Shown one piece after another: positions 1-9,416 of a stretch of DNA of 21,648 nucleotides (positions are counted from its first letter, which is position 1; each line of letters opens with the position of its first letter). Both the position numbers and the translations under genes were made by a program. Origin of the DNA: Porogramme epimiltina (Eukaryota > Basidiomycota > Agaricomycetes > Polyporales > Polyporaceae); contig FTLJ01000757.1 of NCBI GenBank assembly GCA_900155495.1, positions 1-21,648 of the forward strand, in the 5' to 3' direction. A model generated the notes under the pieces. The model was given only the letters and a program-made list of their open reading frames with translations, did not search any database and was not told the DNA's origin.

Positions 1-607
1 GCTTCTCAACACTCTCGTGTGTTCGTCCGCCCACCTCTCCAGCCTTTCACTGTTAACAATACCAAAGGGACTTGGGGTGTGTACACCATTTCACTCGTGC
101 GGCACACACTTATGTTGGGCTCGTAATCTCCCTCTCGCTGCCTTCCTGCGGCGTTCTCGTCGTGTACCGTCATCAGGTCCTCTCCACCCGATCCCATATC
201 TCCGCCCACATTGGTCTGCTGAGCTCTGAAAGCAAGAGATCTCCTGCCAGGTATGCATACTTCAGGAACTCGTCGTATTTAATACTATTATCACATCTGA
301 TCCTCATTCAGTCGCTGTGCATTATCCGAAACAGAACCCTGGGCGCCAGGCTCAAAGTGTGCAGATCTTCACAACTTCCGTACCTGTCGTCGGCGCCTCA
401 CCAACGCCAAGTATCGCCGCACTCTATCTGCAACCACGAACATTTTAGGCTTGCGGCCGTCATTCCGCTTCCTCTTCATGGTACTACACAACCAGAATAG
501 TCGTCCCATGAACTCCGACTACTAGCTCATTCGGTCTCTCACCCCTGCCATCGTTTCTGCTCGCTCTCGACGCATACGACAGCGCCTCCGCATAAGTTTA
601 CACAACG
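1..607. other. No supported gene
   Basis: The stretch is pyrimidine-rich on the plus strand. It has open frames on both strands, but none shows protein-like composition together with splice sites that extend it. The C/T-rich 60-70 bases before 608 could be the leader of the candidate gene that begins there. Confidence 0.5.
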
Positions 608-768
608 ATGGTTGTCAAGGGATTCCGCGTGTGTCCTCTCTTCCTCTTCGTCCTTATTCCACTTATGTCACATCCGCTGACCCTACCCACTCTTCACGAT
701 CGTAGGTCCCTAAGGTCTTTGCAAAGGCCTATAGGCTATCGGAACCCGAGTCTTCTGTCACGTTCTAG
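608..768 (+). pseudogene. Possible gene start with early stop
   Basis: An ATG at 608 in good context (acaacgATGG) opens a 7-codon exon to 628. A GTGTGT donor, a CGTAG acceptor and a 77-bp intron (629-705) lead to an in-phase second exon starting MVVKGFR/VPKVFAKAYRL. The frame hits TAG at 766-768 but then stays open to about 859 with protein-like sequence, so the TAG may be a CAG changed to a stop. Fragments in other frames further on (to about 1030) also look faintly coding. I do not recognise the product. It could equally be a short real peptide gene or chance; only the splice geometry and the downstream continuation support it. Confidence 0.3.
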
Positions 769-2002
769 GGTGCCACACTCTCCCTGGGCCATGCTGAGTC
801 AATGCCGAAGGCCCCCGCCGTCATTCACGCAAACTGTTCGTGTGCGCGGGTACGTTCAACGTCGTGGTGGTGGAGATGAGAGAAAGTCGGCCAAGCCGCG
901 TGGTGCGAAGTTGACCCAGATTTGGCCACGCGCTCACGCTCTTTGCCAGGGGCCTGGTCGTCCCCTGCCATCCTCCTGCTCCGCCATCTGTTTACACCCA
1001 TTATTGTCAACACGTTATCCGGTATGATGTCCATGCTCGGGCCTATCGTTAGCAGCAGAGCTCAAATATCCCAGCATGGCGTGCGTAAGGAGGCTCACGA
1101 AGGAGATGTACGACGTGGGTGTGCAGGGGGAGCCTCCCGGAACTTGGGCACATGTACACCGGCATCCATCGCAAACCTGCTGCAAACCCTGCCTCCTTGC
1201 CTGCACGTAATCCAGAAACATGTGCGAGTCGTGTTTTCTAGCTCTGCTAGTGCGCCGTTATATGTGCTTGTTACGTGCCCACATGGCACAGTACGGTGTA
1301 GATACCTCTGTATATAGTTTCGAAGTTTACTCATCGGGATTTGGCGATCACACTGTCACAGGAGCTTTTCTGAATGGACCCCCATTATGGATGCACAGGC
1401 TCAGGGATGCACAGGCTCAGGGATGCACAGACGCATGGACGCACGGATGTGCGGACGCGTTATGGACGCTAGAAGTTGCTATATTAGGGCATTGTCAAAT
1501 GCCTCAGCGTATCTTGCTGCCCCTAAGCCTGAAGGTACTAGTAGCTTGCTGCTTGTCCTGTGGATATGTAAAACAAGGGGCTGAATGACAGTGAATCAAA
1601 GGGCACTGTCACATATCTAAGTACAAAATGCACCACCATACTCTGAACGGCAAAGTTTCGCATAGTACAGTGCTTGTCCGGAAGGCAGTGAGATGTCACG
1701 TGCCTTACAACTAGTACCGTGGTACATAAATAGACCCTCACCTCCCTTATCTTTGGCTCTTTGACTTTTGACAATCATGCACACCTACCTCCCAAAGGTC
1801 ATTATTTGTTACGATAGCATTCCACGCAAATACTGACAGTTTACTCTATGCATTGTTTTCAAAAACGTACCAGATATTTCAGGCACAATCAAATGTGTGG
1901 ATATCGGTGTACATGATATGGGTCAACATGCTGAATGAAGACAGGTAAGCCTCTAGTCTATGAGCAGCATGGGGACACATACCATTACACCAGAGAACCA
2001 CA
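769..2002. other. Gene-poor stretch with a small tandem repeat
   Basis: No multi-exon gene could be assembled on either strand. The notable structure is the 16-bp direct repeat at 1389-1430. From about 1600 the sequence becomes AT-richer, which continues into the gene pair at 2003-3729. Confidence 0.5.
1389..1430. repeat. 16-bp tandem repeat, 2.6 copies
   Basis: GGATGCACAGGCTCAG occurs at 1389-1404 and 1405-1420, and its first 10 bases again at 1421-1430. Diverged GGA-GCAC-like units follow to about 1460 (GGACGCACGGATG and similar). Confidence 0.85.
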
Positions 2003-2600
2003 ATGAATATCCTCTACATTGAGGATAAACCTTTGGACGGGAATTGCCGAATTTCATTTCGTAATCATGACAAAGATTGAACATCGGCAAAAAACAATAC
2101 TTCTGCCACGTCTTGCTCATTTTGATAGCAGTCTTTGCATCATACCACCCACCCGCCATTATTTTCATCACCCTCAATGGATCCTGGAGCCAGAATGCTG
2201 TTGAGTATCCTTTTGTTACACACTATCTGCGTTATAATAATGTGCAGTCTATTGATGATTTGCGTTACCTTAGTAACATTGATTACAACAACGAGATTCA
2301 GCAAACCTCAGTGACTATCACTGTTCCAACTGAGCGAGGTTACTATATCTCTTCTTCTGTGTTTCTACTAAACTCTGAAACTTTACCTGTGTAGTTTCTC
2401 ATAAGTTCATTGAGGAAACTATCACCGAAGTTGCGTACAACCATAACAAATACAACCAAGTCGATATCCAAGTCGAACAATTGTCTGGTGGCGATTTCTC
2501 TGGGCTTGATGTTTGCTGCCAGAGCACTGTGGATGCAGTTAATAGGGCGATAAAGTGCATCGACGACTTTGAGGAAGCGATTTGGGGCGAGAGCATGTAA
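2003..2600 (+). CDS. Orphan protein, 157 aa, three exons
   Basis: The exons are 2003-2060, 2129-2338 and 2395-2600, with introns of 68 and 56 bp (donors GTAATC and GTTACT; acceptors GATAG and TGTAG). They sum to 474 bases, a complete frame of 157 residues ending ..WGESM. It starts MNILYIEDKPLDG. A middle part contains SIDDLRYLSNIDYNNEIQQ, and an acidic C-terminal part reads VDIQVEQLSGGDFSGLD and then CIDDFEEAIW. No signal peptide, membrane segment or familiar motif is visible. The GTTACT donor is weaker than usual, but reading through it would put a stop at the exon end. Codon use is more AT-rich than in the genes to the right. I do not recognise the family; the function is unknown. Confidence 0.6.
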
Positions 2601-2814
2601 TTCTGGTACAAATTTGTTAATCGAGAACACATCCACATATATCCCCCATTCTGCCACATAAAATTCTACTTTGGAAACCTTTTTACATAACGTATAACGG
2701 AGTACATCACTTTATGTGTATGACTGCCTTCCGAACGTGCCTTTGCACCCTAAATAGTAGATGACATGAACGGGTGCTTCCATTACGTATATTCACGGCA
2801 CCGTTATAAGCTTA

Positions 2815-2820
2815 AACGTG
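2815..2820 (+). promoter_or_regulatory. TATA-like box
   Basis: TATAAG lies 53 bp before the ATG at 2868, the same spacing as at other starts in the window. Confidence 0.45.
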
Positions 2821-2867
2821 GTTGGAATTTGTAGCTTTCAACGTTGCTTCCTACCCTCACCATCACT

Positions 2868-3729
2868 ATGTCCCTGCTAGCTCAAACAGCCAACACTGCT
2901 ATTGTGTTTCCGGTATGATTTGTTAGCTGATATAAGTTATTCATCTGAACTTCTGATAGATTGGCAGCCACGTTTTCATTTTGGAGGGTGGAAGGGTTGT
3001 CGAAGGAACTGTTATCGGTACAGAAATAATCGAGGTGCGACATATTTGTTTATTGCCTTTCACTAGCTAACATAGAATCTTTTAGGGTCTCTGTTATCGT
3101 TTCATACAGGTCCCCTCAGGCTGTGACACAGAGTCTGTCAAATATCCGTAAGTTGGTTATCTCCAAATCCCTCTGATGTATTACCGATTTTATCTAGTGT
3201 CAATTCTCTCACCGCTAAAATGTGCTGTATGGGTTCCCCTACTGGGAAGTGTTCTTTGGAGTGATAGAGTCATATTCAACTTCTTGGTGGTCTGGCTAGT
3301 GATAACAAATCGTTGAAATCAGATAGCTTATCGATGTATCTGGATGACAGTCACATTCACCTTAGCTGTAGCAGTGAGCAGGGTTGTGAATTTATAGTGT
3401 TGAGTCGTATTAAGTTGTCTGTCACTGTGATTTCTGAACCAGCGCCATTGATTTATGTTTTGAGAGTAACACACACAACATATTAAGGCTTACCTGGGGT
3501 AAATTTATCATGCATTTCTGAGTAGTTGTGTCCTAAGCAGTCTTATGACGAATGTTATGAGTCGCTTTGTGAAATCCTATACAATACTAGTAAAGGAGAA
3601 GTTAGTAGGGCTGTTCTGCCATTTTTGTTATATAATGGGGAAATGCCAATTGCAGACCTTCCATCAGTTTCTGATTGTGAAAATGCTCTTAAAATCGTAC
3701 TTGCAGCCACTGATAGTAATGTCGAGTGA
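2868..3729 (+). pseudogene. Five-exon orphan interrupted by two adjacent stops
   Basis: The exons are 2868-2912, 2960-3034, 3086-3147, 3198-3465 and 3526-3729. All introns are 47-60 bp with clean donors (GTATGA, GTGCGA, GTAAGT, GTAACA) and AG acceptors, and all junctions keep phase. The frame has 218 codons but contains TGA and TAG back to back at 3262-3267 in exon 4. Both sides read as protein: before the stops, IGSHVFILEGGRVVEGTVIG, which looks like a small beta-barrel or SH3-like strand pattern; after them, YLDDSHIHLSCSSEQGCEFI and, in exon 5, SYDECYESLCEILYNTSKGE. Either the gene is dead or only an 82-residue product (ending ..GKCSLE) is made. TGG-to-TGA and CAG-to-TAG would be single transitions. 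I found no intron that removes the stops in phase. Family not recognised. Confidence 0.6.
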
Positions 3730-5740
3730 GGGCTTTGTGAGCTGCATGCACAGGTAGCAGTCTTCTACTTATGTACTATTGCATTACAGATCACATGGCT
3801 ACTCATCAGAAAACCACATGCACATGGCTACATCATGAGGCATCATTAGGGGACCCTACCAGTAGGCTTCTGTCCCATTATGACATGGACGATCTTGATA
3901 CAGCACCCTTCAGACACTCATTTAGATTGCCAAGCATGAAGTTCAGCGGGCTAATTTGGAACTGAACCCAAAAGTAGGTAGATGATCGCAGGATACGTAC
4001 AATGACCCAAGAGGTAGCCATGTGCAATCATGTGGAGATGGAACTCAAACCAGACACCCACGAGACGAGGACGGCGAGGCGAGCCGCGAGCGCGAGGACA
4101 TAAGACATACGATGAGTGCAGGCTGGAGAAGAAAGAGTAACTGAATGCCAGACAACACTTGTGGATCATTACCTCAACCAATTGTGCTGCATACATAGTA
4201 CAGAAGGCCGACGTGCACCGTTGCACGCGGCGAGAATAAACTAGGGATGGTCGAGCCAAGACACGGGTGACTTTGAAGGCAAAGATGAGAGGGGTATGGT
4301 GAGCGCAAGCGAAGCGGAACTGCGGTAAGCGGTAGGGCACGAGGAGTGACGAGTGTCCTAATGCGCGATCGTTGACTTGCTTGTGATGCGGAGTCGCCCG
4401 GGATACGACCGGTACCCTGTACGGCGGTTTGTTGGTGTCGAGGCCTGCGCACTTCGTCACATCGTGTCGGGAGTCGTGTTTTGTCCTGTAGTTTCAACCG
4501 TTTCTCCATGCAGCGGTACCTCATGCGCATCATCGTACGTACCAGAGTCACAGTAGTGCACAAGGAGGCCGAAGTTAATAGCCTGAGGCACTCCATTGTT
4601 GGCTTAGCCGTACTCGGTGGCAACCTGGAGAAGCGCCGGTCGCAGATTAGATATGCACTACCCAAGCAACAGGTGGAACGAGATCACCTCAGGTCAGTCA
4701 CGCGATAGTATAGCCGGGGGCTCGTGTGCTGTTCGAGGGTTCAGTTCAAGGTCTTGCCCTTAACTCGAGGTCTTCAACGGTGTGCACCAAGGTTTTCCGT
4801 GCTGCTAACTTGGGTCTTGCCAGTGTGCCACCAAGAAAATGCCGCCATGTTCCAACCGCATGAGCCATACCTGGAACGTCAGCAGTGGGAGCTGACAGGT
4901 CGTCAGAGAGGCACCTACCGTGCCTAGAGGATGTAACCCATCCCTCGTATACGTATAAACGAGGACTCGGACAGCTGCCTTGTACTGGGCGATGTTTGTG
5001 CAGTGGAGCGCCTCAAATTCTGGGAAGATATAGAAATGGATGAGAATGAGGGAGGTGCCTGTGAGCTTGCAGAAAGGACTTACGGAAGCATAGTTATATT
5101 GTACCGCGAGTCGGTGGGCACTGAAGTGAGAATACTTATGCAGACTGACTCACATACGCCGATTGCGCGTCGCCACTGGGCACAGACGCCTGTTGGGTTC
5201 TATTTGGTTATGGCGCTAGCTCGCAATTCGACTCCCTCGTGTTTCCCGAATGCGAGCCCTTCTCTACAGTGTTGTCATTGACCGGTTATCGACCGAGTTA
5301 TTGACCGGTCAAGGTCAATGGGTCAATATTTCAATAGGTCAAGTCAAAGGCCAAAAATCATTGACCGATCATCGGCGTCCTCGGGATTACCATAATGGCA
5401 TGATGGCGACCAGAGTCAAGCTCTCATCCATGCGATTGCGCTCTTCTCTATATCCTCCCTCGGAGTCCCGATGCGCCTATCGCCTTGTCACGCCACACTG
5501 TCCACGCACGGTCAACCTAGCTCGTGTTCTGTGTGATTGTGCAGCGCACGGGCTGTGAGCAGTTATGGCAGGGGCGCTCACGACCGCGCTAGGGTCGCGC
5601 GTGCTCCAGCCACGACGCTCAGCTCCCTCCTAGCATACGTCTATGCACTCTACTCCTCTCTATGCCGCTGCAGCTTCATTTTACGCACTGAACAATCCGA
5701 TATACAACTGTCCGGACCACTACTGCCCACGACAACCACC
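3730..5740. other. Two kb without a supported gene
   Basis: Two overlapping minus-strand open frames (3951-4460 and 4174-4665) run in different frames through a C/T-rich stretch. Neither looks like protein nor shows consistent splicing. A short plus-strand piece near 5003-5130 (FWEDIEMDENEGGACELAE..) is weakly protein-like and follows a GTGCAG acceptor-like site, but I could not build a gene around it. The TTGACC motif cluster lies at 5278-5366. Confidence 0.45.
5278..5366. repeat. Cluster of TTGACC / GGTCAA motifs
   Basis: TTGACCGG at 5278-5285, the perfect 12-bp palindrome TTGACCGGTCAA at 5301-5312, GGTCAA at 5313-5318, 5321-5326 and 5337-5342, GTCAA at 5343-5347 and TTGACC at 5361-5366, with near-matches such as TCGACCGA at 5289-5296. 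The motif occurs in both orientations at irregular spacing, unlike a simple tandem array. Confidence 0.8.
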
Positions 5741-6603
5741 ATGGCCCCGCCCGCCACTGAGAAGCCCACATCCCTCAGACCTCCTCCAATTCCCCCGGTT
5801 CCTCTGGACTCGTCTGGGGTGCGAAGCGCGGCCCAACTCTTCCAGTCGTTGGTGCGCGTACGACGTACGCCCGCTGAAGCCCCTCGCACACGTTCGTCCT
5901 GGCACTCCTCTAGGCGTCGAGGCCGACGGGGGTGCCCCTTGGATCGAGGGTTACGCCGCTCTAGGGGCCAGGGCAGGATCCTTGGAGGATACGTGAGCCT
6001 ACCGGCCGCTCATTCATTTTTGGACCGCGTTTTGCGCATCGATCGGTCGACATAGGGTGCGTCGGTGCTCCATTGACTCCCTGATCGAGGTTGGGTTTCT
6101 GATGGGGCACGTACCGGCCGTGTTTTGCTGATGATAGTATTCTGTGTAGCTGCCGAAGAGTATGTCTTCCGCGTTGCCAACCCCAGCCCTCGGTCTCGGC
6201 CAGTCCTCCAAGATCGCCTGGCCGGCCGAGAAGCCTTTGTCTCTTTCCATTGCCTCGGAGGAGCTCTAACGCATAAACGCATACTTGCGGGACTAGACAC
6301 TGGAGGGCATCCCCGCATGGGCGGTCAAGTACGTCCCTGGACTCTTCCATACGACCGCGCTCGGGCTTACAGGTCTCGTCACGATCGACACACTCTTGAA
6401 GATCACGCAGAACCCCCCGCCGTTCTTCCCTGTCGACACGCTCTACCACTTCCAGGTGACGTACGAGCTCATGGAGGAGATCAAGATGCGCTCGTGACGG
6501 GCGCGACTTCGTGTACAAGCCCGAGGACTGCGTGACCACCGCGGACGCTGAGAAGAAGTGTGGTGAGAGACTCTGGGAGTCCGACGAGCGCACCTATGAC
6601 TGA
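5741..6603 (+). pseudogene. Decayed gene with stops and frameshifts
   Basis: A strong start context (caaccaccATGGCC at 5741) opens MAPPATEKPTSLRPPPIPPV. Near 5855 the protein-like reading moves to another frame (YDVRPLKPLAHVRPGTPLGV, then PWIEGYAALGARAG). After an acceptor-like GTGTAG before 6152, the frame containing ATG 6162 reads LPTPALGLGQSSKIAWPAEK and later YVPGLFHTTALGLTGLVTID, then VDTLYHFQVTYELMEEIK. It is broken by TAA at 6267-6269, TAG at 6294-6296 and TGA at 6495-6497. The coding sense then resumes one base over (GRDFVYKPEDCVTTADAEKK) to TGA at 6601-6603. Two of the stops are explained by CAA-to-TAA and CAG-to-TAG. The GLFHTTALGLTGLVTI stretch is hydrophobic. The family is not recognised, so the lost function is unknown. 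Confidence 0.75.
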
Positions 6604-7132
6604 CTACCTTCCTAAGGTGCGCGCCGCCGCCCACTTCCCTTCTACCTCTCGTCCACCCCTGTATCGCCTGCCCTTTCGCGGCTTCTCTGTTTCCCTTCCC
6701 ATGTCAGTTGTGCTGACGAAGGGGCGCCACCCCCGGCATCCACACACACAGGTCTAGCTCGCACGACGGGCGTACGAGAAACTCAGCGTGAAGGTGGTCG
6801 TCACTCTGCAGGTGCCGTATCGAGGCAGAGACGTCTGTTACAGTAGTGTAGAATTTGAGATGATGTTGCACTGTACTTGCTTCATTTATGCTTCAACTTA
6901 TGCATCTGTTCCCCTTCCTCAATGTGTCCGGGTAATGATCGATTGTGTCGGGACATCGTGTGCACACCCTCGTCCGTCAAAGATGATCTGGTGTGTTCGA
7001 TTTGGTACTAATTAGCGCATTAGGATACATGTACTACAGAGCACGGCCTTTCCCCTTCAAGCGGCGTTTCTCAGCAGATGCAGATTTGCTCGGCGACCCT
7101 TGGGAAGATGGCTGCGATTCGGCGCGCCGCTT
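6604..7132. other. Intergenic, nothing recognised
   Basis: This is the 3' flank of the minus-strand gene ending at 7133 and of the pseudogene ending at 6603. Short open frames only; no splice-consistent coding region. Confidence 0.5.
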
Positions 7133-8875
7133 TCAGACGTTCGCCTTTATGGGGGACAGCTGTTTAGATAAAACAGATTGTGTGCGAGCCATAACCGACG
7201 GCATCGGCGACGGCGACGGCGACGGCGACGAGAGAGGAGAATAAGACGATGCCGGAGGTTCTAGGTAAGGCGTGAAATGGCACGCCGACACGTAAGTAAG
7301 GATATGTATATGCTTCGAGACATCGCATGACTCACCAATGACGAGTTTAGAGTCCGCAGAACTTATCGACTCCACCATTGGATCATCGTCTACATCGTGG
7401 GATGATTCACTTGCGTCATCACTAAGGACTGGCATATCCGTAACTGTTCGTGTTGACTGATGCTCGCCATCGCTGGGATGTGCGGTCGGAGGGGGTGCGT
7501 CATTACAGAGACTCTGAAAATCACGTAAGTCGACACATTCAAGTTGTTAATTTGAAGTACTCACATCACCCCGTTCGCTGTCAGACCACTCTTGCGGGGT
7601 CGTGGGTCCAGGCTCCTCGGAAGGGTACTGACCCTCTATGTTGTACTGTAATTTGATGTCATCCTGAGGGTCCGGCCGACTTCGCGTGATCATGGACAAC
7701 TTACCGACTCACTGTGTGGACTTCCTGTATGCACGTTTCGCATAGGAAAGTCGTGCCCTAGTGTCTCATAGTCAGCCATAAGATGAAAGGGAACGGAATA
7801 TGCGACGTACCAAAATCAAACTTCAGACCCGCCTGCAGACGCTCACGTGGCACCGCCTCTTCTATATCGTCCGTACCCAAGCCCTTCGCGTCGGCGAGAA
7901 GATGGACGGCGACAGTGCCGACACGTATGAATTCGAGAGGTGTGAAGTTGGTGATCCAGTACTTGCGACCGATGAAGAAATCGACGGAAAAACTGATCCA
8001 TACGAGATCGCCGAGCTTGAGGAATGGCGGTTCGCACAAGCCGAGTTTGACGAGCGCACCCCCCTGGGGCACAAACATCTCCGGTCGATCGGGGTTCGCG
8101 AAGAAGTCCGAGCCCTTCCCAGTGGCGGCGGAAATCCATGGATGGAGGGGATAATCACGCCGTTGCTCCTGAGATCGTGTGTACGGCGTCCGCTTGAGGA
8201 AGACTTGAGATACAAAGGCAAACGACGGCTTCGAGCCCTCCGTATACTTCTGCCATTCGCGACGCTCCTTTTGGCCGCTGTTGAAGTTATCAAAACCTGT
8301 GATGTAGTCTTCGAACGCCTACATCGAGAAAAAGTTGAAACACAGGATAGAACAGCTCGAATATCACGCACCTTTAATGCATCCCACAACTCCTCGTCTT
8401 CCGATGTATCAACGCCGTACGTAAACTGGCATAAGTTGTTGGGCGTGTTCTGACTGTTTCATCATCAGCAAAGAACGTGGAGGACACGGAGGAAAAGATA
8501 GAAACGTACATTCTTCCCTCAGGAAGCCCTGGAGGCGCAGCCTCTCCATGAGGGACGTAATTACCCGTCTCCTGGTCCGAGCTCCATCTCCATACTGCGG
8601 CAGTGTAGAAAACGGCATCCCGCTTAGACCCAGGCTTCACAAGCTGTTACGTTCAGGTCAGTTTGCAGCAGGAAGTCGTCAAGCGTGAGGGTACGTACAG
8701 ACCAACGAGCGGCATAGTTGTGTCGAGCTTGAACGAGCCGCTGAGGTGTCTTGAGAGAGTTGACAGCATCTTGAAGTTTGATGTACTGTTCTGAGAACGA
8801 CTGGTTCTTCCAATAATGGAGCCCATCGCGGAGCTGTTCGATAGTTTCGAAGTGGGGAGGGTCAGGGTCAGACAT
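7133..8875 (-). CDS. Eight-exon orphan, 452 aa, Agaricomycete-type family
   Basis: The exons, in order, are 8875-8699, 8643-8510, 8453-8372, 8318-7811, 7757-7705, 7663-7565, 7513-7336 and 7260-7133. Introns are 41-75 bp with donors such as GTACGT, GTGCGT, GTAAGT and GTGAGT. The exons sum to 1359 bases, a complete frame. The start is MSDPDPPHFETIEQLRDGLH. The core in exon 4 contains DNFNSGQKERREWQKYTEGS, then GGALVKLGLCEPPFLKLGDL and VWISFSVDFFIGRKYWITNF, a likely beta-rich domain of about 170 residues. The last 150 residues are acidic and Ser/Pro-rich (SDDASESSHDVDDDP) and end in an SP-repeat tail. No signal peptide or membrane helix is evident. The core resembles, from memory, an uncharacterised family common in Agaricomycetes. 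Function unknown. It is divergent from the zinc-finger gene at 9417. Confidence 0.85.
7205..7228. repeat. Hexamer microsatellite (CGGCGA)4 in coding sequence
   Basis: Four perfect copies of CGGCGA lie inside exon 8 of the minus-strand gene, where they encode a Ser-Pro run. Length change here would alter the tail without shifting frame. Confidence 0.85.
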
Positions 8876-8929
8876 AGCGGGGAGAGATTGAGAGCAGATG
8901 GACACGGCTTGAACTTACATACAGTGAGC

Positions 8930-8937
8930 CTATTTAT
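8930..8937 (-). promoter_or_regulatory. TATA-like box
   Basis: On the minus strand the sequence is ATAAATAG, 55 bp before the ATG at 8875. Confidence 0.45.
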
Positions 8938-9363
8938 CGGTCAAGCACCCAAAGACACGATTGCGTGTACCGTGAAGGGTAGCGAAAGGGTAAAGTAACG
9001 AGGACTAGAGACAGAAAGCCTAGCAAAGCGACGGAGGACTTGCGAAAGTCGGGACCTCGGCCGTTCCCGTGGTCTGGAGGACTCCGACCCATCGGAGTCT
9101 TAGATCCCTCTAGCCTGCCGCCTCGGCGACGTCACGCGCTAGCTATATTTTGTTTTATTTGGACTTACTCCCACGCAGGACGGACTTGGGGGCGCCGACG
9201 TGGTTGTTGGTCTCGACTCGGCGAGCCCGCAATCCGACCGAACGCATCGGACAAGTGCGCGCCGGCCGAAGTTCGCACAATTCCTCTTCATCGTCTCCTC
9301 CTACCTCCACGGCTCTCAGTATGCTCGCGGCACCTTTGTCGTGCCAAGTGCCCCGGTGTGAGG

Positions 9364-9381
9364 TATAAAGGCATATAAAAG
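9364..9381 (+). promoter_or_regulatory. Two adjacent TATA-like boxes
   Basis: TATAAAG at 9364-9370 and TATAAAAG at 9374-9381. The second lies about 36-43 bp before the ATG at 9417, the strongest TATA match in the window. Confidence 0.6.
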
Positions 9382-9416
9382 TAGCTCTCGTGAGTGTGAG
9401 CCTTTCCTCAGCCGAC

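Larger units (their letters stand above)
8876..9416. promoter_or_regulatory. Divergent intergenic promoter region
   Basis: These 541 bp separate the start codons of two divergent genes (8875 minus, 9417 plus). Each side has its own TATA-like box close to its gene. No other gene was found inside. Confidence 0.55.

Noticed and set aside
72..500. 142-codon plus-strand open frame
   Set aside because: Composition is unlike protein and no promoter or splice signals support it.
2343..2657. Minus-strand 104-codon open frame
   Set aside because: It lies antisense to the third exon of the plus-strand 157-residue gene, which has the better start, splice sites and phase.
3951..4665. Two long overlapping minus-strand open frames (169 and 163 codons)
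   Set aside because: They overlap in different frames, are rich in Arg/Ser/Leu/His typical of shadow frames in C/T-rich DNA, and show no splice-consistent extension.
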